Assembly (NCBI RefSeq): GCF_018691265.1
Contig: NW_024881324.1
Coordinates: 1,856,730 to 1,920,729 of the forward strand
Direction: 5' to 3'
Length of the DNA: 64,000 bases
Origin: Tyto alba
Lineage: Eukaryota; Chordata; Aves; Strigiformes; Tytonidae
Positions 35,636 through 48,286 of the stretch are shown in pieces; positions within the stretch are counted from its first letter, which is position 1; every line of letters starts with the position of its first letter. Under the pieces are notes generated by a model that saw only the letters and a program-made list of their open reading frames with translations, ran no database searches and was not told the origin of the DNA. The position numbers and the translations under genes are program-made.

Positions 35636-38600
35636 CCCCAAATAAACAGACCTGCGGACCTTCAGGGCTTTTCTTAAAGAACAGGTGACACCGCTAAGAT
35701 GATCAGTACGGATTTTGTTGTCTTTCTAAAGCACTTAATGTGATCAGAGAATTAAAATTTCAAGAAGTAATTTAATGATGACTGAGCAGCAAATATCATA
35801 ACACCTAGATTAGTTTTTTTACAGTTTCATAGTTATAGGTGGGGCAGTTCTTCTGAGGATACGCGTGCTCTGAGGCATTCTTCTCTAGCTTGTGATCAAC
35901 TAAATTTATTAACAGCAATGAGGTCACTGTAATTTTCAATAAATGGTGACTTGCTGATTTACATCAGAAGATCCATACAGCAGTAAACAATACCATTTAC
36001 ATTTAATTAGTTTTATTGAACCAAAGGCAATTTTATTTGTAATGTACTACATGTTATGATTAAGAATGTATTTTAATGATCTTTAAGTAAGGTGAACAAA
36101 TGTTGCCCTTGACCTAATAAAGGAGATTTTTCTATGTTATTGATAACTTCACTGTGAATTTTAAATTGTGAAATGCAAAAGAGAACATTTTCATTACTGT
36201 ACCATCAAGTAATTTTCTGACTTGCAGTGTGGATGAAATGCATTGTTCTGAATTATTATTTTCAAATATGAGATAATTAAAAGCATATCATTTTTTTTAA
36301 GATCTTGTCTACTGTTGTATAAAACTAATTTTATTGCTTGAGACACAAGTCTGTCATATAGTTTCTTTAATCTAGAACTGTTACAATCCTTCTACCCAAG
36401 TGTTTTTTTTTTTTTTTCCCTTGAGTAAGAAAGTAACTGAGGTAATTTGTCCTCACTGTCTTCTAAAAGCAACGTAATTTTAGATGTAGAATACTGTTTC
36501 CATTGAACATATCAGTAGAACTATTTGGCTTCAGTGAAGAAGCAGTTCAATGCTTGTAGTAAAAAAAAAAAATATTTTCTGAAGCTGAATTTCATGAAGA
36601 TCAAGTCCCTCATTAATTAAATAATAAAAAGTAGTTGTCTTTTTTAAAATATATTTAAATAATTTGTTTAAGGTAATTTCCCTTCTCCCTGCTTTTATAT
36701 AGGGGGAAGCAATGATGTAACCTAACCAGGTAAATTTTCCATGCTTAGAGACCAGAAGTTATTTTTACATGTAGTGTTGCGTACAAATCGTGGTATCTCC
36801 TTGTTATATTCACTGTTGTACACTGCTTTCAAGACATTGAGATGAGAAATACATAGCTTCTACTGGGAAAGCAGCAATAGGTGAAGGAACATCATTGTAC
36901 TCTTCAGAGTAACCTGTGTTGTTGAATGCAGTTTGTATGTAATCTGTCTTCTATAACTGTATCATTCTTTGGATTTCTTTTTCTTTCCCTTGATTTATAA
37001 AACTTCAGCTACTGTATTTTACTGGCCTGAGAATGAAGTCCTTTTGGAGTACAGAACATTGGGCTACAGCAAAAAAAAGTCCTTATCCCTTTTCTTTACT
37101 CTAATAGTGAAAATATACTTCAGAAAGCTACGGGGAACGTGTAATATGCTTGTATGTCTTTTTCTTTCTGCTACTCATGAATTGAAATGTCAATGAATGA
37201 CCACCCCAGATTTTTCTCAGAGCATAGGGTTTTCTTACATTTTTTTAGTTTTAGGAAGAAACATGCACTTTTTGAATATTCTGCTGGTCCTAGTTTGTGG
37301 CGTTCCAGAATAATGCCATAAATGTGTAGGGACTGTGCAGATCCCAGTTTCTCAGAAAGATGGGTGGATTTGTTTCAGAGTTGAAATTCAAAAAAGAAGC
37401 GAAGCAACACATGAAAGTTTTGGTGTTAAATCAGAAATACAAAAGGAGAGCTAAAACATAACAAGATGCTAAAAGAATGTGGTAGAAATGTTTACATTTA
37501 CAATGTAACAAGAGAGAACATCACAGTAGAAGAAAATAGATTAGAAACCAGGAAAATATATTACTGTACAAATGTCAATATACTTAAGGGGGATATTTCT
37601 GCTTCCTTTTATTCTAATGTTGCTTCCCACTAAGACATTCTTTGAAAAGAGAGATTGGTTCTTGGTTGACGCATTTCACTAGCAGTTTTTATTGTGTGTA
37701 TGAGTATGTGTGTGGTATTAGTTTTCTGCTGTGCTATCCACTACTGAGACACTCTTTATTTTTCTTTGCATAATAAAGCACATAATAGCCTGGATTAGCT
37801 AAATTGTAGGTGATAACAGATTGGAAAGAAGTGAATGATGAAGATATAGGACACCACATGTGTATTAGTTTCATATGAATTATTTCTTGTGAACCTGATG
37901 AAAGTAGGTTGGAAGAACAAAGATGCAATAAATGAATTTGATGTGAAAGACTACAATAAATGGTTAACGGTTTAAGATAAAGATAATTTGTGACAGTTAA
38001 TGTTCGGATTTGATACGTGTTTTAAAAAGCATGTGAAATACAAAGTCTGTGTATTATTACAAGGTATGACGTGGGAGATTTCTTGCATGCAGAATATAAA
38101 TAGAAATACAAATTCATTACTTATAAATTACGCATTTTTAAACTAAGGTCAAACCCATTTGATAAATGTACAGTAGATTTTTAAAAAACATCTGGAAAAG
38201 TGAAAAAATAATGATACTGAAAAATCTGTAGCCATTTTATCAGAGAAACCAAAAGATAAAAGTGTATCAGACTTTAAGACGTTAACAGAGGTAGACAGTT
38301 GCACCTTCAGTTAATTTTTGTAATGTTCAAATTATGTACTATTCAAATATAGTTATTTTTTGTTATATTCAAAATTATGAACAACAAATAATGACATGCT
38401 TTTTAAATTAGCTACATTTGTGCCAAGGTGTGGTTATATGTCTATGAAAGAGACTGTAAAATTAATTCTGCTTTTGAAGATAGCACATTCTAGCTAGCAT
38501 GAACAGGGTGCTCTAGCCATGGAATCTGGTCCTCAGAGATGGTGTCTTATTAGCCTTTTGCAAGATTCGTCCAGTAATAAAGGATAGAGGTAACTCAGAC

Positions 38601-39306
38601 AGTTGGGTATTGCATACGGTGAGAAGGTAGACGCTCTTGCATTTCATCAGAGGTTACAATTCTTAGATCGTCTGGGATTTGGTATTAAGCATCTGCTCCT
38701 CTCCAGTGTAGAAATTGGATTGTGGATCAATGCACGAGTGGTCTACTCATGTTGAAAAATCTCAGCTGCTCTTGGTTCTGACCATCTAAAAAGCACCAAA
38801 AGGTTTGATTTTATGGTGAGAAAGAAGTCCCTGATATCAGGTTTTTAACAATTAGCCTGTGTTATTTTGAGGGGAGGTGGATGTTTCAGAGCAATTACCT
38901 GATGAAAGAATTATTTCAAAATTTTAAGGTGATCTTCCCTGGGCCTCCAAGCACAGCTCTTAAGATCTATCAGACTTTTTTTCTTCCTTACCTTGTTTAT
39001 ACCACACTGCCATCTATTTATAGAGCTTGCTACTGTAGTATCTGAGAATCTCTTATTATTCTTAGTTTTAGATAGGAACGTTCATTGGTTGTTTGCTGTC
39101 ATGAGCAGTATAGTGTATCCCTGACTTTAAGCCTTTGAGTCATACTGTTGATGTAACCAGGCTTTCTTAAAGCTGATGGGCATTTCTCATGTGTTGAATG
39201 TAGATGTGTTTGAGCATTTAAGAGAATGTAGATCAATTTTATTTTTTCTTCTTGTATTCAGTTGGATTTGTCCTTGCTGGAAAAGTATTTTGTTTCCAGT
39301 TTTGAT

Positions 39307-39363
39307 CAAAACAAATCAAAACAAACAAACAAACAAAAAACCAAAACAAAAAAAAAAACAACA
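39307..39363. repeat. CAAA-type simple repeat
   Basis: CAAAA/CAAAC units are repeated and fade into a pure A run before CAACACTTT. This is a microsatellite-like tract just upstream of the next exon's intron end. Confidence 0.85.
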
Positions 39364-39708
39364 CTTTATTTTTAAAAGAACATATATATGGAAAATATTT
39401 TAAGATTATACTATTATAAATTAAAATGGGGATATTAAGAGAAAATAAATTAGATAAAATTTCTAACATAAATGTAAAACAGTGTAGCGTTTGAACTATC
39501 AACACATTTAGAGTATCATCTTGGATCTGGTTCCTTTATAGCAAGGTGTACTGAAAAAACAGTGTTTCTTAGTTGAGTAAAAAAATTCATGAACTTAACT
39601 TGGGGTGGTGAGGGTCGTAAACTGGAATCTTTACCACTAAAAGGTTCTTCAAAATATGTGATGGAATTTAAGTTTAAATAATAGTAAGCACATTCATCTG
39701 TTTTACAG

Positions 39709-39789
39709 GATCTCTTTTCAATCAATGCTTATGTTTATGCTCAGAAGCCACAGCTGGATATTCACAGTTTCGAGGGTACCTTCACGCGG
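39709..39789 (+). CDS. ATP9B: ATP9B exon: [20 protein letters not shown]..., actuator domain
   Basis: This exon is exactly 27 codons in phase 0. It reads [27 protein letters not shown]. It covers the P4-ATPase A-domain stretch that follows DGET, where the segment around the F.G motif is conserved. It is the best exon for telling the paralogues apart: AQKPQ(L/M)DIHSFEG is ATP9B-like. The acceptor TGTTTTACAG and donor CGG|GTAAGT are near-consensus. Because its length is a multiple of three, skipping it would keep the frame but remove part of the A domain. Confidence 0.96.
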
Positions 39790-41475
39790 GTAAGTAGTGT
39801 ATGTAAACACAGTTCTACTTCTCTCTTCCATTTCTCAGTGTAAGTGAAACCTATACTTAGTGTTGAAGTTGTATCAGATCTTTCCTTAGCTTTTACAACG
39901 GTATTTTTTTAACATACTCCTGCCATGGCGATACTTCATATAAAAGATATCCTGGTAAATATGTATTGCAGAAAGCTAATACAAAAAGAATATCTGAAAA
40001 AAAAGTAGAATCTGAGAATTGGGCATTTGTTGACATCACTATAATCTTTTTATATGAAACCATTTGTATATTAGTATATGTTGTTTGTCTCTAGGCATCT
40101 AATGTATTGTTCACATGTGTCAAAAAAGTGGCAACTTGAATATATTCAGTAGCCTGAGACAATGCAACTGCTAATTTATGTGCAGTAAAAATGTGCCTTG
40201 TTTAACAGCATTTCTGTTCCAGGGAAAACTACTACTTCTAAAGTTATCTCAAAAAATAAAATAAAACTAAAAGCTACTTATAGGGGATTTAGGAAATCAT
40301 TGTTCCAGATAGAATTATGTTCAAAACTGAATGTGATAATAACAATGCAATAATTTCTGTGACTTTTTTCTGTTATTTTCTAAAGGTGGCCTGCTAAAGT
40401 TAACCCTTCAAAGCAGGGTGACCTAATAGGTAGCAATTTTTTTTAATCACTTTACAGAGTTGTGGCATTATATTAGCAAATACAGTGATTGTTTTGTTTA
40501 TTTTAGCCAAACTCAGTGTTAGTAGACTCATTCCTCTTGATAGTTTGTTTCTAAAATAATTTGAGAGAATTAACTACTATGGAGGTAGAGAAGGGCTTTT
40601 TTACCCAAGTGACTCAAATTGGTAATAGATTTTGTTCAGTAATTGGAATTCCAGCTCACAATTTTAAGTACACTGATGAATGAGATATTACAGTTGTTGG
40701 CTCTCAAAGACCAATTTATACCAGTTATGTAGTTCATGCTGCCTACAAAGTAAATGTCATTTGACTGTACCTTCCAAAGCTGTAAGCAACAGTGTTTACT
40801 TAAACCCTGTATTGACCAACTGCCCAAATGAAACCTCTATTAACAGCTGTAAAATTCATGTTATTCCTGTCCCAGTGGCTAAGTGTATACTTTTCTAAAT
40901 ATAAATTGAACTCCTCAGAGCTTATTTAACAACTCTGGTACATGTAACTGAGATATTGGGAAATCATCATTAAACAGTTGCTCCCTGTTGTGGCTTCTGT
41001 TTGTACATGTAATAAGAGCTGTGTGATTCAAGCATCCCTGATATGTGTAAATAACCCCAATGCATTTTATGCTTTCAGGTTTACATATGTATTATTTTGA
41101 CTGCTTCAGTAGGAAGGGCAGTTTAAACTGAACTCATGTGTTCATGCATGTGAGGGCAGTGCCCTCAGATTTGGTTCACAGTGGATCATTCTGTAGATAT
41201 TTTCAGATTTTTTTTTTTTTTTTGTTAACACATAACTTCTGCATAGCAAAATGTTTTAGGACACTTATTTACTGATTTATATTTCTCCTTCTTCTTGTAA
41301 GCCTGTGCTTCTTACACTAAATCAGTTTTTGCATCTAATTTCTATTTTATGTTAAAGTAAAAAAAATTACTGTGCTTAATGATGGTAATGCATACATTTT
41401 TCCTACTTAAGCATTGATGTTCAAAGAATTCTTGCAAGGGTAGGTTGACAGGGTAATAGCACATTGATTTTTTTT

Positions 41476-41506
<31 letters not shown>

Positions 41507-44500
41507 CCCCCCATTATGAAGACAGAGTACTAACAATGTAGAAGACAAACTTAGATAATTTCAAAAAGTACATGGCCATAAAACAAAACAGAAACTTAGG
41601 TGTACAGCTCTGGAGTTTTTATAAGGGAACAACTTCTCTTAAGCACTTATATGTGAGAAATATATCCATAGCAAAGCTGATAGCTGACAGAAGATACCTT
41701 TTTGCAGTACAGCTGCATAACCACATCAGGAGGAGTTACAGCTCTGCTGTACTCTACTGATGTCTGCCAGCTTCATATGGAGTCATTTTTTGTTGTCTTC
41801 CATGGATTTTGGCACGTTAGATTCAGTCAGTGCATGAAAGCAAGTGCGTGTCCTTGCATGGTCATGCGGGAAGGATCTTGTCTGGCCCTTACATAATGGT
41901 GTAAGTTAATTCCTCTCCTCCTCTCCCCTCTTCTGTACATCCTACCAAGAAACAATAGATGAGCTAAATTAGCATTCTGTGAAAATTTGTGAGATTTTTT
42001 TTTTATTTTTTCTCAGGGCATCATCAATGTCTTGGCTAAGCTTATGTTGAAATAGTGATGCACAGAAGAGGGATTGACACAGACATAACTACTTGAGTTT
42101 CTCATCTGTCTGATGCTCCTCTGCAGGCTTGATAAGCAAGGAAGCTATTTCATCAGGTCTGAAGACGAGTGGGAAAACCACATATCTGTAGAAAGAGAAT
42201 AAAAGGCAGCTATACGTCTTAACCCAGCTCTTACCAGGTGGAGCCCAAAGAGTATTCTAGAACATTTCGTCAGTGTATACTGACATGACTAGTATTTACA
42301 TTTTGCTTACAGGTTCTGTGCAGAATTATGGAAATTCTCTCTTCTGCTTTTGACCCCTTGGCTGGTTTTTGTTTAAATTTGGGTCCTTCTTCGACCATTC
42401 CCTTAAGAATCTTTTCCTTTATTTTCTCCTCTGTTGCAGCTCTGTGCTATCATCTCAGTCTCTTTACTTTGGGAATATCTATAAAACTTTTTTTTAATTC
42501 CACTAGAAATCTCAGAGAACTGATTCCTTGGAGTTTAGTTCATCTGCTGTAATAAGCTTTTTTTTTCTATAGTACAGAGCTGGTATCATTTTTTGCAATA
42601 TAACACCTTGTCAGATTTTTAAAAACTACCTTGTTGCAAAACCTGTTGCATGTAGCTGCTGATGCTTCGGAAAAATACATATCAAGATGTGAGCACTGAA
42701 AATTATATATTTATTTATTAATAGAATTTCTGGCCTGGGGCTGATTATACAGATGTTTTCTTGGTTGAGTCTTGTATTAGAGAAAATGTTGAGTCACTTG
42801 TTTTCTTTATATTTGCTGTTAAAGAATGACCTGTTTTGAAACAATGGTTGTGTTAACTTCAATTTGGCTTAATTTTATGTTGCCACTAAAGGGAATGGGT
42901 ATTATGTTTTGCATCTCCTTTTTGCTCACCTTCCTTGTGCTGGCACTAACAGCCAGACTAGGGAGCAAATGTGTGCAGAACCTAATGTGACACTGTCCAA
43001 AATACATATGCCAGTAAATGGGACATAGCAAGAATAATTAACAGTGTGATTGGGGTGGGGAAGGAATCTCTTTCAGTGATGCAACTAAACTGATGCATAT
43101 TCTTCCTCTTTCCTGCAAAAGTTGGTGGGGGTGGTTGTGCTTCATCCTGTCAGGTAGGAATAGGGTCAGAAAAGGTCAAATGGAAGTGGTACACTGGTTC
43201 ATTCAGGGATTAGGTATTTCGTCTCAAAGGCTTCTGTTTTTATCTGAAAAAAATTCTAATAAGCTGTAGATTTGAACCTTGTAAATGGCTACTTGAAATT
43301 TGTCATGATCCTTGGTCATCTGTATGATGAATTCAGGAATGAGAGTAGGATATTAAATTTTTATTTCACTGCTCATCTGTTCCCTTTTCTCTGCACATGC
43401 AAGAGCTACAGACTAATTTCCTAGAATGGGAACTTTAGACAGTTTAAACCTCTCTGATCAATACTGCACATTATTTCAAACCCCAAGCCTGAATATGAAT
43501 CTTGAATGCAATACTTAACTGCAACTATTCTGGTAATGAACTTAATTCAGAATTTAAAGACCAATAAACGTACAGCTGCCAAATGAAATTCAACCCAGCA
43601 GACCTTAAGTGGAAACTTCATCAGCCGGACAAAGAAGCCCTTGTATGTTGAATTTCTGCTACTAGAATGAGTGATGGATTTCATTTACCCCAAAACATAT
43701 ATTGTACTGTTAGTTGTAGTAGCGTCAGAAAATTTGCAGATCTATTTCTCCTTACCACAGCCCCAGTCTTGTTCAGGAATCAGAGTCCTTGTCCCTCCCC
43801 TGCTTCATCTATCCAAAAGTAGAAATAAAAATAACGTTAAACAGCTGAACTCGTAACCCGTAAATATACTTCTTATTTTTCATTTAAGTAGTTCATGGCA
43901 AATGAAAAATAAGGTTAAGTCATCATCTGTTTGGGTATAGAAGGCGTGATGTTTGGTAAACTGAATGAACTGGCGAAAGGTGGAAATGTTAGATGAGGGC
44001 ATAAAGACATGAAAGGATCATAGTGAAATAATGCAATAAAGGATCATAATGAAATAAGCAGAAGCTAACTGATCATCCAAACCATTCTTTTGATGGGCAT
44101 GGCATGAGTGGAAAGAGGTAGCTCATTAAATGTTTTCCTATGTTGCGTGACCTAAAAGGAGGCATTTCCCTAAGTCTTGTAGCAGGTAGACATTGGACAA
44201 GAGACTTTTTCCTGGCTGTGTTGTCAGCTCTTCATAATCACTGCAGGGCTTTCGATTTCTTCTTGGTGTATGGAAGAGTTTAATAATTCACTGTCTTAAA
44301 ATCTGCTAACTGAAGAATAAGCTGAGGCAGAGAAAAAAATATTTTCCTAGCTTAGTATCCTATTCCTGACAGTAGCCAAAAGCAGACTGCTAGGAAAGAG
44401 AATACGACTAGAATAAGGAGATGGTAATGCCTCTTCAGAAGATTCTTCTGTCTCTTAACAGCTTGTGATGTGGGAACCTCCCGAGTCAGAGCTGGTTTCT

Positions 44501-47500
44501 GTAAGTAACCTGCAATGAATTTTCCTTCTTTAAACCTACCCAGTCTTCCCTTGAACTTGTGTAACTTTAGCATGCAAATAGGAAGAAGTTGTACAGGTCA
44601 ATTACATATTTTTATGAAAAGCAATTGCCTGTTGTTTGAATTTTTCTGACTTTATTTATGACTTCCTTCTTCTTTGGTAAGACAGAAGTATCTATCTTCC
44701 TTTTCTAGGTGCCCATTTCATGTCTGTCATGTTCCTTGGTAGAGTTCAGGTTTATTTAGTTGTATGTAGTATGGAAGCTACATTGACCGCCCTTGTTGCC
44801 CCTTTTGAACATTTTCCAGTGTTTTCTGTTATCTCCTTGGAATAAGGGGAATGGAGGAGGGATTAAAAACTGCATACTTAAGATTTGGGCAAACCATAGA
44901 TTTCTCTGTAGAAGCATGATTTGTTGTTCTGTTTTTCTCTTGTACTAATTCTAAGCATTTAGCTTGTTCTTGACTATTAATTTAGTGTTTTGGTAGATTT
45001 GTAATAATCCCAAAATTAGTTTTCTAAGTAGTTTTGATCAGCTCAGAGCTCATCACGTCGAAGGTGGGATGTTTTTTTCCTTTTTGTGCATTGCTTTACA
45101 TTTCACTGCATAGAATTTTATCTGTCTGCTTTTTTGTAGAATATATTAACCTACTGTATTACCCCACTATTAAATCACAGATGCTTTTCTATAGCTATTT
45201 TGTTCTGGAGTCTTACTTCAGTCTTATGTAGAGTTGCAATTACAAAGGTATGCAAGGATGCAGCACCGAACATTTCTTTGAACTCTACAACTTTTCTGCA
45301 TCTCTAATTCTGTATATGAATTCTATGCTAATGGCCAGTTAAAATTCAAATTCTTTCTTCATGCTGAAATTCAACATAATGCAAAAAAGACTACTTCAGT
45401 ATGATTGTAGTTTTAGTAAGCGGTAGATGGGAAATTATCTCTTCCAGTGTTTGGGGGGGAGCTATTTGGAGTCCCACTGTGGACAAACATATTCTCTATA
45501 GATCTTGTGAGGGCAAAATACAAAAACTTTTTTATTTATTGAGACTGAATTAATCACAAGTATGGTATTCACATCTGTGTTGTGTCGGTGTATGTTGGTG
45601 TTTGTAAAAGTACGGAATCTTTGTGATCAGCTCCCTGTTAATCATCCTATTATATGCCTGCTAGGGACCTCTGATAAACCCTGTCATGATTTGCTTTTTG
45701 AAGTATAGTAGTGAGTTCTTACAAATAAAAGCATTTTTCTTGTGCACCTATACATTGTTTTCAGTTGACCTTGTGATGCAGTGAGAAACTCCACAAATTT
45801 CTTGTTCAGAATACTTGAGAAGAATTTCCTTTTTTTTCAGGGTATGACAGTAGATAGTGTAAAAATCAAGCAAGTTGGCACAGTTTGGACTATGCAGAAT
45901 AGTTTGTGGATGACAAAAAGTAATAAAGGTTAGGATGTGTGCTCTTGACTGAGAACAATCTCTGCATCTCATGGCAAGTTTTGTGAACTTAAGACTCCTG
46001 CTTGGTGCCAGGCCCACCATTTGGGTTGAAAGTGGCAGCCTTCTACTCTTGTCACAAATGCCTAATCAGCAGTGTCTGTATGAAAGTATGAAAGGATTTC
46101 AGGAATTTTGTCCTGTTAGATTCAACAATTCTTGAAAAGCCCATGATAGGAATGAAAAAATTCAATCTCTGTTTTCAGCTCACATATGGCCAGTTTATGC
46201 CCTAGCCTTGTAGAAACAGATTCTGGAGCCTCTAGATAAATTCCACATGGAAACTTAGCACTGGACATGATCGTGTTTCAACATTATAGGTGTAGATAGC
46301 AATCTTTCCACCGACTGCTATGTCCCAAACAGCTGCAGTTAGTATTTTGACTAGATTAGTAGCATCTTCCTCTGGAGAAACTAGTATTCTTGGATAGTTT
46401 CTACTTAGACTTGTATGTCCATACACTGCTTAATTAGGCTTTCAGAAGGCTAAAATAATAATGGGGTCCAAATAACCCAGAAACGGTCATGAATCAAACC
46501 AAGAATCTAGCATTATGAAGTTAGGAAAAATTATCCAAAAATTTAGGCTGTGGATGAACCCTATCAAAGTCACTCGTCTCAGAAATAAGTTACCAACACT
46601 ATTACAAAGATGATTGGTAATTGCTACAAATGATGCTTTCTTGAACTAGATCAGAATACTCTTCTTGCGTTTAATGCTTCAGTGATCAAGACTTCGTGTG
46701 TTCCTAATACTACCTATAATTTTGAATATTGCTATAACTGCTGATCCTGTTTTACCTTCAGAGATATATTTTCAGTTCTCTACAGCTAGATATTCTTTGA
46801 CCTATCAATATGAAGTTCTACTTCTGTTATGTAGCAATATCTTGGAATTCGCTACTTCCGTTCTTTGTAGTACTTCCCAACTACTGAAAATTCCTACATG
46901 ATGTCATATTATTCCATGAGAGTGGGCTTGTAATTGCTGTTGTCTTAAACATAATGTATTTTAATTGTTAGCAGCATGGCAAATAATTTTTGCAGTATTA
47001 ATGCCTTAGGTAAGAATCAAAAAATATTTCTCCTTTTTCTTAGTGAAAGACTAATCTTATAGAACACTGATGATTCTTGACAGAATTTTTACTTCATTAT
47101 GAGTCTTCATTCAAAACTTGTGGTTTTCTTCTTACAGCTAATTCTCTGTCCTCTCTCTCTTCCCCTCTATTTCTGGCAGAATGGTTCTCCATGCCTTTTA
47201 AACAATGATTTTTCTTCACTTAAGAGAATAAGAGCTATAGTTTCCTTGCAACATATGGATCTTTTGAAGTACACACAAAAATTTGTTTTAGGAACAGAAA
47301 TTTGTAAGCAGCTCATCCTGTGATTGGTGGTTGTTTCCAAATAGAGATGAAAAATGGACATAAGTTTTGATTATTGACATTATGTAGAATTTATTGTGTA
47401 TTTTGGTAAATCGGTGGTCCCCCTTTCCCTACAAAATATATAGCACAATCTGTAATTCCATCAAATATACTTGATTATCCTACCTCCTAAAGTTTCCTTT

Positions 47501-48210
47501 AGTTGTAAACAGCACATTTCACAGCTGCTAATGAGTAACAAATCTGTACATGCTCCAAATTGATTATGAGAGATTAAGTCTGTTTACAATCTGTGGACCA
47601 TTATTGCTTGGGAGGAGAGAGGGGAGGAAAAAGGTTTAAAATAATCATGGAGGCAATTTCCTATTGGAAATATTTTTTCATTGGATATATATTTTGTAAA
47701 TATGTGGTAAGACAACAGAAGTGTGCATTTCTTTTGAAAAGTCTAAATACTCTTCCCTGAAGTTGATATGATGTCACTTGGGTTGAAAAATGATGATGGC
47801 CATAACTTACTATATGAATTATAGATGATTTAAATCATCATAGAGAATAGAATATTAATTTTTGGTGGTTAGTGTTCGTAACTTGATCTAACTGCTTGGT
47901 ATAGCAAATTGTTCTGCAGTTTGGTGCATCTGAGGAAAACGTTCCTCTTAAAACACTGTTGACTTCAATTTTTTGAATTCAATTGGATTTAAGTAATATG
48001 AGCTTCAATCAGTATTTCACTTCTTGGGAGGTTTTTCGTGTGTGTGTATATAGACATATAACATATGTGCAGTGAATACACTATTATACAGTGTTTGATA
48101 CAAGGATGCTGACATCCTGTGCAAGTTATTCTTATTCACATGGTTTGGCATTGTTCTTACCTGACTATTTTTGATGTTAATTTACTTATGGCTGTTCATA
48201 TTTTTAACAG
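39790..48210 (+). other. ATP9B: intron of ATP9B, 8.4 kb
   Basis: Ordinary T-rich intron. Apart from the polypyrimidine tract at 41468-41512, short T runs near 41211 and 41995, and a 16-bp perfect palindrome at 47824-47839, I see no element. No transposon or RNA gene was recognised. It ends TATTTTTAACAG. Confidence 0.88.
41468..41512. repeat. polypyrimidine tract (T with C interruptions)
   Basis: Forty-five bases without a purine, mostly T with a few TTTTC units and a terminal C6. It would be a strong PTB-type binding tract in RNA, but no neighbouring exon is evident. Confidence 0.85.
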
Positions 48211-48286
48211 GAAGACAGTGATCCAACAGTTCACGAGAGCCTAAGCATAGAAAATACATTATGGGCAAGCACCGTTGTTGCTTCAG
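48211..48286 (+). CDS. ATP9B: ATP9B exon: [25 protein letters not shown], actuator domain
   Basis: This exon encodes [25 protein letters not shown] and ends one base into a Gly codon. The L...N.LWA.T..ASG segment is the ATP9/Neo1 version of the P4-ATPase motif preceding the G.V.YTG strand. Thr-Val replaces the Pro-Ile I recall for mammals after DSDP, a small difference. The acceptor TTTTTAACAG and donor CAG|GTAAGT are good. The exon is 76 nt. Confidence 0.96.

Larger units (their letters stand above)
30759..39708 (+). other. ATP9B: intron of ATP9B, 8.9 kb
   Basis: Contains T and A homopolymers at 32065-32087, 32366-32421 and 32516-32534, a possible antisense LTR at 34728-35635, and a CAAA-type simple repeat at 39307-39363. 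A 151-codon open frame (31339-31794) and other frames show no recognisable domain. The segment around 32900-33620 is less T-rich than its surroundings but was not identified. Confidence 0.88.
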
